A stretch of DNA of 64,000 nucleotides from Paraglaciecola sp. MB-3u-78 (GCF_002835935.1 NZ_PJCF01000014.1:20749-84748); one strand, 5' to 3'. Numbered from the stretch's first letter, positions 1 through 8,820 are shown. Notes: generated by a model from the sequence alone, not told the origin. Numbers and translations are program-made.

Positions 1-364
1 ATCTAACGACTGGCGTTGCTGATGCGGCTAGGAATAACTCTTTATGACCTAAAGTGAATAGGTGATAGCTCGTAAGGGACAAAAGTTCTTTACCGATGCC
101 AAGTGCTTCATAACCAGATAGAACTGCCAGCACCAGTATTTCTCCTGTAGCAGATTCACCAAAGCAAAACCCGATGACAATATCTTTATCTAAGGCGACA
201 AAACCAATTATTTCAGAATCATCAATCAATGAAGACCATGACACAGCACTAACACCAATCGCGGCTAAATCGTTCTTGGTAAATTGATTGTCACTAGTAA
301 GTCCTCTTACTTCAATACATCGATTGATATCTTTGTTTTTGGCTTTTCTGAATTCTATTTTCAT
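1..364 (-). CDS. GNAT family N-acetyltransferase, partial at window edge
   Basis: The reverse strand reads from ATG (362-364) to the left edge without a stop, about 121 codons, so the C-terminus lies outside the window. The protein opens MKIEFRKAKNKDI and carries an acetyl-CoA binding motif A of the form GYEALGIGKELL, typical of GNAT acetyltransferases, which move an acetyl group from acetyl-CoA to an amine. The substrate cannot be told. A second, unrelated GNAT gene lies near 5.6 kb as an integron cassette, so this one may also be a cassette gene, but no attC site is visible beside it. Confidence 0.8.
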   Translation of the reverse strand, partial: MKIEFRKAKNKDINRCIEVRGLTSDNQFTKNDLAAIGVSAVSWSSLIDDSEIIGFVALDKDIVIGFCFGESATGEILVLAVLSGYEALGIGKELLSLTSYHLFTLGHKELFLAASATPVVR

Positions 365-499
365 ATAGCTATTGGAAATGTTTTTATAACTTTACTGTAG
401 ATCAGCAATCCTTACTAATAGTGTTTTATGTCAGTTGGCTGACCGTCTGCTATATAGAGTGTACTTGCAATACGCCTTAGCCAAGACGAACGAATGTTG

Positions 500-642
500 G
501 TCGCTCATTGCCGTCAGTCACGTTTAATTAATCGTATGATGAATTTTCGCTCAATATAGTCTGATAGTTCGAATTCTCTTACGTCAGCTATAGGTCGATT
601 TAAGCCTTTTCTAGACTAGAGCCTTATGTCGGCTTTTGGCAC
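500..642. repeat. 143-bp inverted repeat, left arm (partner at 7699-7841)
   Basis: This stretch matches the reverse complement of 7699-7841 over its whole length with roughly one mismatch in eight bases by eye. The two arms face each other across about 7 kb holding the first ArdC-methyltransferase module, the GNAT cassette and the IS91-type transposase. No protein is supported here. Confidence 0.75.
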
Positions 643-784
643 ATGGCCGTCTGTCAGCTCGATCTGTGATTTTAATCATCAACGAAACATATTGTCGATG
701 ATAGCGACTGGCCGTTGTGATATAGATTACAAAAGGCCGCTGAAAGGTGTGACTAGTGTCGTGGCTCACGAACCTAGAGTTAAG

Positions 785-812
785 AAAACCGCATTATTTT
801 GCGGTTTTTATT
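785..812. terminator. Hairpin terminator candidate
   Basis: An 8-bp perfect stem (AAAACCGC / GCGGTTTT) around an 8-nt loop, followed by T-rich sequence. It is bidirectional in form. No gene ends immediately upstream, so which transcript it serves is unknown. Confidence 0.4.
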
Positions 813-1419
813 TATAATTTAGGTAATTATTAATTAAGCTTAAATGGAACCTCAATGCTAGGTAGTACCAAAACGCCAACACTAATATCTTTGTAGGGCC
901 ATGTAAGTAAGTTCTTAGTTCTCAAAGAAAGTGAGTTAGTCAGTCGGCTATGTTTGTAAGTCCATTCTCACTTAAACTGCGTCCATTATTAATGATTGTG
1001 AATCAGGTATCAGCCATATTCGCAGTTAATGTGAGTCGGAAGGTGCGAATATAATCAAGTCGGCGCGATCAGGTTCGTTGCCCCTAAAACTATTTATACA
1101 ATATTTGGCAGCATCAAGTAGTGGGCTAGGCCCACACATTGATCAATTCAATTCCTCACAATATGTGCCTAAAAGCTTATCCGAAATTAGCAAAACGGAT
1201 TTGCAACTCGTTTGTACAACGTCCGGTAATCAACAACCGTAGGGCGTTAGTTTCTTAAATGTTAGTTTCTCAAGCCAGGAACCATGCCACCAATTGCAAG
1301 CAATGAAACCACGCAAAAAAGCCGCGCGTTTTCCCCCTTTGGGTTGGGTCAGGGCTAAAAAATCTAAGGGCTAAGAGCATTTATGAATTGATGTTCTGTG
1401 AAGTATTGAGGCTATTCTA

Positions 1420-1630
1420 CCTTTGTTATTAATTTCCTTTTCTATCGCTTTTATCAGTGAGAGTCACCCAACCTACGATTAAATCAATTGTAAAGCTGCG
1501 CCGGTCAATCCCCCGTTCCCCACGATAAAGCCGTGGCGCGTGCGGCCTCTTTCCCGCAATGGATTTAATCGTAGGCCAGGTGAAAAAAATCACGAAGCGA
1601 CAGAAGAGCAAAACAAATTATTAACAAAGG
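1420..1630 (+). promoter_or_regulatory. Large imperfect palindrome, candidate single-stranded-DNA promoter (Frpo-like)
   Basis: Nested arms pair across 211 bp: outer arms 1420-1435 with 1615-1630; an inner 19-bp pair at 1472-1490 with 1557-1575 (about 18 of 19 matched); and further pairing of the ATCGCTT and GTCACC segments between them. A GC-rich centre carries its own small hairpin (CCACG/CGTGG). The palindrome ends 9 bp before the ATG of the ArdC-methyltransferase gene. It resembles the Frpo/ssi promoters of F-type plasmids, which fold from entering single-stranded DNA and drive leading-region anti-defence genes. That role is inferred from structure and position. The second copy at 33717-33926 has perfectly matched outer arms. 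Confidence 0.55.
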
Positions 1631-1639
1631 AAAACTATC

Positions 1640-4284
1640 ATGCCTGCAACTACCTCACTAGAAACAAACATCCATTCAAAAACTAAAAGCAAATCTCTGC
1701 GAGGCGAAGCTCAAGTATCGCAATTTGTTAAAAGAAAAAAAGCACCTTCAGCAAAAACCAAAGCGGCAAAGTCTGAATTGATCCGTCGGAGTGTGTTAGC
1801 TAAACAAAAAATCAAGTTGGCAATGGATACAGCAAAAACACAAGACGAGTTACTAGCGGCGGCAAGCTTGCGCGTAAATGATATTTTAATCGCAGAACAT
1901 AAAGAAACGGCAAACGCTGAATTGTTTATGACGTTTAACCAGTGGAAAGAAAAAGGTTATAGCGTTAACAAGGGCGAAACCTCATACAAAGTATGGTCGG
2001 CCCCGATCAAGGGCAAGCGTGAAATTGAAGTGACTGAAGTATCAACAGGCCAAGATAAAACCCTAGAGGAACAATATTCTATGTTCGCTATGGTTTCTTT
2101 ATTTTGTGAACATCAAGTGAGTTTAATTGATAGCCCTAAAGACAAAATTAAGGCCGATGATTCTGGTTTATGTATCGGTGAAAAAGTAGAGACTGTTTTT
2201 AACTGTAGAGCGAATACAGCAAGCGGTAATTATGGCGATTATTTAGGTTATTTTGAAGGTGCAGACAGGGTTTTTAGTCATGGTTTTACCTTTGATATTT
2301 TCCGCAATGTTGAGATCGAAAGTGACTATTTTTTCAAAGTCGTCAATGTTGACACAGGCAAAACAGCCATCACAAAAGACACTGATGGTTTAGTTTTTGC
2401 GGTTAGAGAAGCAGCGCAGCCAGTTAAGCCAATAACCCACTATATGAGTTTGCCAAGCCAGCCTAAGCAGCAAGCCACAATCGAAACCAAAGCGCCGGTA
2501 AAAGTAGAAGCACCCGCGCCGGTTATTGATGTTTTATTAGCTGAAAAATTAGACGTTTTAGCAGAAAAACAACAAAAAAACATAGACGGTTTTTTTGCAG
2601 ATCGTCAAACCAATACACCTAAGCGTTTAGCAGAAGCTAATCGAGCTAGGTGCCAGGGTGAGAAACTTCTAAGAACACAAAAGGCGCTTATTGCACTAGC
2701 GCAATGTCATAGAGTCGGCAACGTTCCCGATGTATTGAAAACCGTTAAAACAAAAAAAGCGGTGTTTGATTTGATGCCTGCCAAATCTGAGCTTGTTAAT
2801 AACGGGTATCATACTTATTACAGAGATACCGGCGAACGTTTGCACGATAGCGCCGAAGCCATAGCAATTTGGGATTTGCTAACAGGTAAAAGCCCTGAAG
2901 AAAAAGCCAGCGATGCGTTAAAAGTTAAAATTGATGGTTTACAATTTACCCACATCGCCGGTTATTTCCCAACACCAAAGCCGGTTACTGATTTCATGTT
3001 AGAGCTAGCCCAGATTGAAGACAATCAAATCATTGCTGATACTAGCGCGGGGAGCGGTAACATATTGGACGCAGTCAAAGCGCATAACAGCACGTTAAGC
3101 CTTGAAGCGTATGAGGTTAATCATACACTTTGCGAGATATTAGCCGCCAAAACTATTCGGTTATTCAAGGTGATTCGTTACAGATTACTAACACTAAAGC
3201 CTACGATAGAATTTTAATTAACCCACCGTTTGAAAATCTAGCTGATATTGATCATGTTCAACATTCATATGATTTTTTAAAATCAAAGGGGCGCTTAGTC
3301 GCTGTTATGTCAGCGAGTCCATTTTTCAGAAAGGATAAAAAAGCGGTACAGTTTAGAGAGTGGTTAGTAGAGTTAAACGCAGAAATACACGATTTACCTG
3401 ATAATTCTTTCAAGGGATCAGGTACAGGTGTTAACACCAAAATAATTGTTATAGACAAGCCCGACACCAACGAAGGTAACGACACAGACGAAAACCCGTT
3501 TGTTTGTGCAAACTTTGACGATAAGCAAGAGAGCCGCCGCGACCGTTTAGATGAACGGGCGGCGAATGCCAGCCAAAAAAGTACAGCACTTTGGGAACAA
3601 GGCCATAAAATGGCCGAGGTTATACCCTTTGGTCAACCGATTTTAATCGGTCATCATAGCGAAAAAAGTGATCGTAATTATCGCGCTAAATTTTGCGCTA
3701 AATTTGATAAGTCGATGGAAGAAAGCACAAAGGCCGGCCAACTTAGCGATAAGGCCACGAGCGTTGGCACTGGAGGGATTGCCAGCGATGACCCGCAAGC
3801 TATTAAAAAGTTGAGAGCAAAATTAATTGAGCTTGAAGCAACACAAACCCGCATGAAATCCGCTAACAAAGCAATCAAGCAAAACGATAATGAAGCACTT
3901 ACACGCCTTGGGTTTAATGATAAAACCATTGAGGCGCTAAACACAGAAGACTTTGCAGGGCGTACCGGTTTTGCTAGTTATCAGTTAACCAATAATGGTG
4001 CAGAAATAAGACGGTTAAAAAAACGGATTGAAAGTATAGAAAATTTAAGAGATAGAGATCCAATTAATCATGAAAGCGACGAGCTAAAAGTATTTATCGA
4101 AGATGGTCGTATTCATTTTGATTTTAAAAATGGTAAGCCAGCCGAGGCAGTTAGGGCCAAAATTAAAAGTTATTCTTTCAAGTTTTCGCGTTACTCAGAC
4201 ACATGGGTAAGAAAAGTCACAGGCAGCGCTTTAAATATTACGCCTACAGTTATCAAAGAAATTGAAAGCACGCTCAAGGAATGA
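1640..4284 (+). pseudogene. ArdC-like antirestriction / N6-adenine methyltransferase polyvalent protein, frameshifted copy
   Basis: Two overlapping frames (1640-3217 and 3130-4284) together match the intact 881-residue protein at 33936-36581. The break is at the A-run 3149-3152: four As here, five in the intact copy, so one base is missing. It sits just after methyltransferase motifs I (ADTSAGSGN) and II. Motif IV (INPPFEN), needed for adenine methylation, is in the second frame. The N-terminal part has the ArdC-type segment FMTFNQWKEKGYSVNKGE. A-run slippage could restore some full-length product, so it may not be fully dead. RBS AAGGAAAA precedes the ATG at 1640. Confidence 0.8.
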
Positions 4285-4290
4285 GCGCCG

Positions 4291-4381
4291 GAGGGCTATC
4301 GCGCCCTCAAAATCAATCTTATTTTTTGTTCGTGGCTTCACTGCGTTGCAGGCCGCATAAGCACAAATAATAAGATTGATT
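4291..4381 (+). repeat. Palindrome pair: GAGGGC hairpin plus long covarying hairpin, unit 1
   Basis: A short palindrome GAGGGCTATCGCGCCCTC (4291-4308) is followed by a long hairpin with a 13-bp perfect outer stem, AATCAATCTTATT pairing with AATAAGATTGATT. The core TTCGTGGCTTCACTGCGTTG is shared with units at 4440-4531 and 36591-36679. The outer stem differs between units yet stays paired. A T-run follows, so it could end transcription of the methyltransferase gene. Confidence 0.65.
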
Positions 4382-4439
4382 TTTTCACTACTCTTTTTAC
4401 TTTTTTATTAAAACACACTACGTGCCAGGACTAAAAAAT

Positions 4440-4531
4440 TAGGGCTATCGCGCCCTCTAATACAACAACAATTTTTGTTCGTGGCTTCACTTCGTTGCAG
4501 GCCGCTTAAGCACAAATGTTCTTGTTGCATT
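4440..4531 (+). repeat. Palindrome pair, unit 2
   Basis: Same composite as at 4291: the AGGGCTATCGCGCCCT palindrome then a hairpin whose outer arms AATACAACAACAATTTTTGT and ACAAATGTTCTTGTTGCATT pair with a few mismatches. The outer arms are unlike those of unit 1, while the core and the GTGGCTT/AGGCCGC inner stem are kept. The intact module copy has only this unit (36591-36679), so one unit was gained in copy 1 or lost in copy 2. Confidence 0.65.
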
Positions 4532-4632
4532 ATTCACCTACTCCTAGTCGGCCTAGTCGCCAACGGCATGTGCACACGCGCTTAGGCGCTAAAAACACAT
4601 ACCCCTTTTAACTAATTCAAGAGATTTTGAAC

Positions 4633-5097
4633 ATGAACTTAAACGATATTAAAACCCTTATTAACCAACCTAATATGTTGTTAGCTGATTTTCACTCGAG
4701 AATAATGATAGAAGAAGCGCCAGAAGCATTACTCGATTTTTACGAGAAAAACGCAGATAAAATTAACGGAAAAGTGGTGGTTGTAAGATCAAAAGCAGAT
4801 GAAGCGTTAGCTGCGAATGCTCGAAATTCAGAGCCTAAAGTATTATTCGTTTTTAGCTCTGATTGTTGGGTATCCAGTTATTTTTCAGGTGTAAGTCAAA
4901 AAGTGATTTTTTCAGCCGCTTTACTGAAAAGAGTCAGTAAATTATCTGTCAAAACAAAATGTGCTAGTCGAGTTTTACAGTTAATGGACTCTAGTGATGA
5001 TGGGGCCGATAGATATTTTGAGTTTGTAAAAAGAACATCTGTTGAATGTGCTGTACCAGTTAAGCAAATCGAGGACGATTTAAAACCATACTTATAA
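4633..5097 (+). CDS. Conserved hypothetical protein of the ArdC-methyltransferase module, copy 1
   Basis: 154 residues from ATG 4633. A TTG two codons upstream is in frame, but the ATG after AGAGATTTTGAAC is the better start. It is nearly identical to the protein at 36782-37246. The composition is mixed helical, with a SSDCWVSSYFSG segment and no membrane span or motif I recognise. It always follows the methyltransferase and hairpin, so it is probably a partner or a passenger of the same leading-region module. Selection is suggested because both copies remain open with few substitutions. Function unknown. Confidence 0.75.
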   Translation: MNLNDIKTLINQPNMLLADFHSRIMIEEAPEALLDFYEKNADKINGKVVVVRSKADEALAANARNSEPKVLFVFSSDCWVSSYFSGVSQKVIFSAALLKRVSKLSVKTKCASRVLQLMDSSDDGADRYFEFVKRTSVECAVPVKQIEDDLKPYL

Positions 5098-5508
5098 CCA
5101 TTTCAATACCTCATTACGTGCCAGAATTTAGAGGTAAAAAATAATACATAATTTAGTAGATTGAACACTATTGGTAATAGTGTTTAAGGTTTTGTCCCAG
5201 GTTTACTGTAGGCCGACAATAAAGTGTCATACTTTTGCTAGCTTATTAGCTAGTGACCGACTGGCAGCTTAGAGCCTAAAAGCGGTCAGTCGAGCGTTAA
5301 ACCTGAAGGAGAACTTTGTGCCAAAAGGTGCCATTGGCGTTTTCTTCTATCATACTAATTGTTGCTACTAAATTAGTATTCTGGCTCACAAACAAAAGGG
5401 CAAGAATGAACAAACCGGACGTTTTTAGTGATTTTTTATAAATCTAAAATGAGCAAAGCACACTTGCATTTGCAGCTAAAAGTTGAGTGTGAAAATTTGA
5501 AAGCGGAC
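5098..5508. other. Non-coding junction between duplicated module and cassette
   Basis: The duplication ends near 5190 (37340 in the other copy), inside a small dyad around GAACACTATTGGTAATAGTGTTT. The rest up to the attC site holds no supported gene, only short dyads such as CGACTGGC/AGCGGTCAGTCG at 5265-5295. Confidence 0.5.
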
Positions 5509-5606
5509 ATTAACGCCCAATTAACGGGCAAAAAATAGTGGGCTAAAATAGGAACGAAGTGACAAAAGCCCGCTGTTTTTTGTCCTTGTTGAATTGCTTG
5601 TTATGT
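5509..5606 (+). other. attC-like integron recombination site A
   Basis: Outer boxes ACATTAAC (about 5508) and the core GTTATGT (5600-5606) are complementary. Inside them a segment near 5515-5536 pairs with TTTTTTGTCC...GAATTGC, and TAGTGGGCT pairs with AGCCCGCTG around an unpaired middle. This is the imperfect-hairpin plan of attC sites, which IntI recognises as folded single strands. It is clearly related in sequence to the site at 28898, which a group IIC intron has invaded. It marks the left end of the GNAT cassette. Confidence 0.65.
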
Positions 5607-5611
5607 GTTGA

Positions 5612-6103
5612 TTACACAGATATATTTAAACGAGCTAGAATGAGTAAATCGACAAATTTTCCAGCCTTAAAATTACAACATTTTTTTTCACCCTCAACTT
5701 TAAAACCAAACTTTTGATAGAGGGATAATGCAGCTTCATTGTCAGGATAAACTTCTAATTCTAAGCGTAATATGTTTAACCAATTGTCAGCTTGATTAAT
5801 AGCCTCTGCAAGTAACTGCTTCCCAACACCTTTGCCATGACTATCTGGATGAACAGCAATAGCTAACGATGCTGAATGTTTTTCTCTTGGCTTATTTGAC
5901 AAAATAAGACTTACATGTCCAATCACTTTATCATCTAATTCGGCGATCAATATGTAATCCGTTGGACTTTGAAAAAATTTATCTACATCACGAGAACTTA
6001 AAAATGGAACTTGAGACGTATTCTCTGTTACAGAAGCATAACTATAAATTTCTGCTAAATCCTTGAGATCTGATTGATCAAAATGTCTAATATTTAATTT
6101 CAA
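5612..6103 (-). CDS. GNAT family N-acetyltransferase (integron cassette gene)
   Basis: 163 residues starting at TTG 6103, chosen because AAGGTG lies 7-8 nt upstream and the protein then opens MKLNIRHFDQSDLKDLAEIYSY, a standard GNAT N-terminus. Motif A is visible as HPDSHGKGVGKQLL, followed by NILRLELEVYPDNEAALSLY and FGFKVEGE, as in phosphinothricin or RimI-like acetyltransferases. The substrate is unknown. The gene fills the interval between attC A and attC B, antisense to the direction set by their GTTRRRY cores. That is unusual but known in large cassette arrays, where such genes use their own promoter. Confidence 0.88.
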   Translation of the reverse strand: MKLNIRHFDQSDLKDLAEIYSYASVTENTSQVPFLSSRDVDKFFQSPTDYILIAELDDKVIGHVSLILSNKPREKHSASLAIAVHPDSHGKGVGKQLLAEAINQADNWLNILRLELEVYPDNEAALSLYQKFGFKVEGEKKCCNFKAGKFVDLLILARLNISV

Positions 6104-6128
6104 GTTAACACCTTAATTTTAAAAAACA

Positions 6129-6229
6129 TATAACGCTTAAGCTAACCGACTAATTTTGCTGGCGGAGTTTTTGCGTCTCTTTGCAGAAACTGTGACAGTG
6201 AAATTAGTCGGTTAAGCTTTTTGTTAAGT
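6129..6229 (+). other. attC-like integron recombination site B
   Basis: The stem formed by GCTAACCGACTAATTT (about 6141-6156) and AAATTAGTCGGTTA (about 6201-6214) is nearly perfect. It is flanked by ATAACGC on the left and the core GTTAAGT (6223-6229) on the right. The roughly 100-bp length and the unpaired middle match VCR-like attC sites. It closes the GNAT cassette. An IS91-type element follows directly. Confidence 0.65.
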
Positions 6230-6394
6230 TTGCCACTCTCCCAACCTATGGTGTTTTAAAGTGGATAGGCGACAAACTTTCATTAATTTGACCTAAGTCT
6301 ACATTCGAACTATCTGATCCTACAAGCCATTATTTGTCATTATGATGAACAACAGGCACGCAACATTCTCCTGTCTTTAAACAAGTTTTTACTG

Positions 6395-7549
6395 CTAGTG
6401 AATGCTCGGTATTTTCAATTGTTCGACTTCACCTTCTTGATCCAAATCCCTTAGTTGCATCAGCGGTTTGCCACAGGTTTCACAAAGCGCCCGTATGCCT
6501 TTACTGTCCATAAACATTTGCCAATCGATTTCTTGTATTTTTTCTACGGCTACTTGCCCTAATTGCTCTCTGGCAACATTCAGCTTTGCTCGACTGCGTC
6601 CATGGTATAAACCCAACATTTGATATTGTTGTTTTCTCGGGATAGCGATGTGTGACAGTAATCGTTGCATAAATTGCGCATGCGTTAATGTCAGATATTC
6701 GGTCTGTTTGGTTTGATGGCTTTTATACCGAAACTTGATACTGTGCTCCGTTATCCTTAAAATTTGACTATTTTTAATCGCTCCACCTTTTATATATCTC
6801 GCCAGATATTTCGCTACGCCCACGCCATGCTCATAAGCGGGTACGCAATGAAGTATCCAATCTGTGCGTCCCAGTTTATTGCACAAGTTGATGACTCGCT
6901 GCTTTGTCTCATTGGTGGGGACAACTAAGTCTCCTGACGCCAAGGCTTTTTTAATGCCTGCCAAATACTTTCCTCTGAATATCTGCATCATCACTTTGGC
7001 TGGCAGAAATGACTGGCGTTTAGGTGTTTGCCAATGGCCCGTCTTATCGAGCCCCCCATGACTTATCACACAGTGAATGTGCGGATGAAACACTTGGTTT
7101 CTTGCCCACGAATGGAATGCCAGTATGTAACCAGGTGTGGCGGTCAAATAACGAGGGTCTTGGCTGAGTTTTTGCAGCGTTTCTCGTACACAGCGAAAGA
7201 ATAATAGTTGGCAAAAGGCGCGATTAAACCGCCAAATAGTATGTAAATCATGAGGTAACGTGAACACCCAGTGATGGTGCTGGCATTCAAGTAATAGGGC
7301 TTCGGCTCTTTGTTGCCACTGGGCTGATTTAAGTGCGCAACATTGTGGGCAACTTCGATGTTTACAACTGTTGTACCACACACCATTTAGATGGCCATCT
7401 TCACAATAAACCGCATGGCCTCCTAACGTCTGGGTACGGCACACCATAAGCTGCTGCGCCGCTTTAAGCTGGTAAAGAGGCATAGCATGCGTTGTTTGAT
7501 AATTGAGGAAGCTTTGTTGTAAAAAGCTTTGCACTGTTGGACTAGTCAT
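6395..7549 (-). CDS. tnpA: IS91 family transposase (HUH rolling-circle)
   Basis: 384 residues. An N-terminal zinc-binding motif (CKHRSCPQCC) is followed by the HUH motif HPHIHCVISHGG near residue 165 and a Tyr-bearing segment (AKYLARYIKGG) near residue 250, the plan of IS91/ISCR transposases that nick and replicate one strand. The C-terminus has a second CxxC (CETCGKP). The frame is intact. Upstream, at about 7575-7616, is the conserved end sequence also found at 11775 and 15665, with the perfect hairpin GGGCTA/TAGCCC. The other end lies somewhere in 6230-6395 and could not be fixed. Confidence 0.9.
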   Translation of the reverse strand: MTSPTVQSFLQQSFLNYQTTHAMPLYQLKAAQQLMVCRTQTLGGHAVYCEDGHLNGVWYNSCKHRSCPQCCALKSAQWQQRAEALLLECQHHHWVFTLPHDLHTIWRFNRAFCQLLFFRCVRETLQKLSQDPRYLTATPGYILAFHSWARNQVFHPHIHCVISHGGLDKTGHWQTPKRQSFLPAKVMMQIFRGKYLAGIKKALASGDLVVPTNETKQRVINLCNKLGRTDWILHCVPAYEHGVGVAKYLARYIKGGAIKNSQILRITEHSIKFRYKSHQTKQTEYLTLTHAQFMQRLLSHIAIPRKQQYQMLGLYHGRSRAKLNVAREQLGQVAVEKIQEIDWQMFMDSKGIRALCETCGKPLMQLRDLDQEGEVEQLKIPSIH

Positions 7550-7574
7550 AGAGCAATACTAGTTAAACACTGTT

Positions 7575-7616
7575 TTTTTATAAGGGCTATCCACTTAGCC
7601 CGACCAACCACTACAT
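7575..7616 (-). repeat. IS91-type end / shared 40-bp block, copy 1
   Basis: Read on the minus strand this is ACAACATGTAGTGGTTGGTC then GGGCTAAGTGGATAGCCCTT, with a 6-bp hairpin. The block recurs on the plus strand at 11775-11815 in front of intI and at 15664-15702 with no transposase or integrase after it. It is probably a terminal sequence used by IS91-type one-ended transposition. Confidence 0.6.
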
Positions 7617-8272
7617 GTTGTGTTTACTAGATTTAATCTCGATGCCACTTTGCTGACCTAATGTAGAAACAAAAACGCAGCCTTTAAGGACTGCTTAGTG
7701 CCAAAAGCCGACATAAGGTTCTAGTCTAGAAAAGGCTTAAATCGACCTATAGCGGTCATAAGGTAATTCGAACTATCAGACTATATTGAGCGCAAAATCA
7801 TCATACGATTAATCAAATGTGACTGAAGGCAATGAGCGATCTACTGACAGTCAGAACCTTCTAATCAGAGCGCACTGTCAGTTTTTTTACACAATTTAAA
7901 CTCTGGATATTTCGTCAAAAATTGGTGATTTATCACTGACCAATTTAGTCGACATCACCTGTCAGTCAGTTTTTATGGACTATCCGGCTCTTTCGAGCAT
8001 TCACCGGACATACGTCTAGGCGGTGTAATATAGCAAGGTCACACCGCGTTACCGGACTATCAATCGACGCCTTTTTTAAGTGTTCCAATTTATATTGAAT
8101 ACGCACACTTTAGCGACTTTTTGTCAGATTAATTTACACAATCAATCCAACAATTATTGTAAGGTAATCATAAGCTATTGAATTAGATTGGTTTTGATTA
8201 TGTGGCTTTATCCTTGCAAGGTTTTTTAAGCGCGGTACATTCATAATAAATTTATATATAAATGGGATAAAT
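7617..8272. other. Non-coding stretch with inverted-repeat arm
   Basis: Holds the right arm (7699-7841) of the 143-bp inverted repeat whose partner is 500-642. The remainder contains several dyads (CCGGACATACG, GGTGTAATA...TCACACC) but no supported gene. Confidence 0.5.
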
Positions 8273-8818
8273 ATGATTAATAAAGTTACAAAAATTTTAG
8301 CAATAATAGCGTTAACGGGATGGATGGGCGTCGCCAATGCGACGTTAATATTTGATTTTTCGTGGGATTCTAGTAATGGTAAAATTAGCGGCGAGATACT
8401 GGGGTTAACGAACGAGGTCGGGCCACAGGGAGCCACCGGGGTCGTGTTAACAAGTCTCGATGGGAATAGTGTAAGTGTGGACGTTGTTAAGGATGCGGGG
8501 TGGATCGTTGATTCAAATAATTTTCAGGTTTTAAATAACAAAATTGTTTTTGCAATGTTTGAGTCCACGTTATTTAAACAAGTGACATATTCTTTTAATG
8601 ACGTGAGATCGTTTGAGGGGAATTATTTCGGAGATGCATATCTCAAATTTGTAGATGGCGCTGAGAATATACTAATTAGCGCGTTAAAAGATGACGTGAC
8701 GAATGAATTAAGTATAAGTTTTGTAAATCGCGTGACAGTCCCCGAGCCTAATTCGGTGTTATTGGTGTCGCTGGGCTTAGCGGGCTTGTCATTTGCTCGA
8801 TACAGAAAACAATCTTAA
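8273..8818 (+). CDS. PEP-CTERM sorting domain protein
   Basis: 181 residues. An N-terminal signal peptide (KILAIIALTGWMGVANA, cleavage after ANA) leads to a beta-rich exported domain of no known family. The C-terminus is a complete PEP-CTERM tag: VPEPNSVLLVSLGLAGL followed by FARYRKQS. Such proteins are exported, cut at the tag by exosortase, and usually linked to exopolysaccharide at the surface. No exosortase gene is in this window, so processing depends on the host. The 3' end abuts the end of the split RT gene on the other strand. Confidence 0.88.
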   Translation: MINKVTKILAIIALTGWMGVANATLIFDFSWDSSNGKISGEILGLTNEVGPQGATGVVLTSLDGNSVSVDVVKDAGWIVDSNNFQVLNNKIVFAMFESTLFKQVTYSFNDVRSFEGNYFGDAYLKFVDGAENILISALKDDVTNELSISFVNRVTVPEPNSVLLVSLGLAGLSFARYRKQS

Positions 8819-8820
8819 TC

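Larger units (their letters stand above)
365..1144. other. Intergenic stretch without a supported gene
   Basis: Apart from the inverted-repeat arm at 500-642 and a hairpin at 785-809, nothing coding is supported. The 63-codon ORF at 626-817 overlaps the repeat and has no family features. The hairpin is AAAACCGC / GCGGTTTT, a plausible terminator for transcripts from either side. Confidence 0.5.
1145..5190 (+). repeat. ArdC-methyltransferase module, copy 1 of a 4-kb direct repeat
   Basis: This segment is repeated in the same orientation at about 33440-37340. Both copies hold the same order: a conserved leader, a 210-bp palindrome, the ArdC/methyltransferase gene, one or two covarying hairpins and a 154-codon gene. 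The copies differ by scattered substitutions, many silent, so the duplication is not recent or the copies arrived separately. Copy 1 has an extra hairpin unit and a frameshift. Confidence 0.85.

Noticed and set aside
626..817. 63-codon ORF ending in the hairpin region
   Set aside because: Overlaps the 143-bp inverted repeat and a terminator-like hairpin, and has no family features or RBS. Treated as chance.
1429..1611. 60-codon minus-strand ORF inside the palindrome, with a similar one at 33726-33923
   Set aside because: It is conserved only because the palindrome is. Each half is the reverse complement of the other, so the frame is a by-product of structure.
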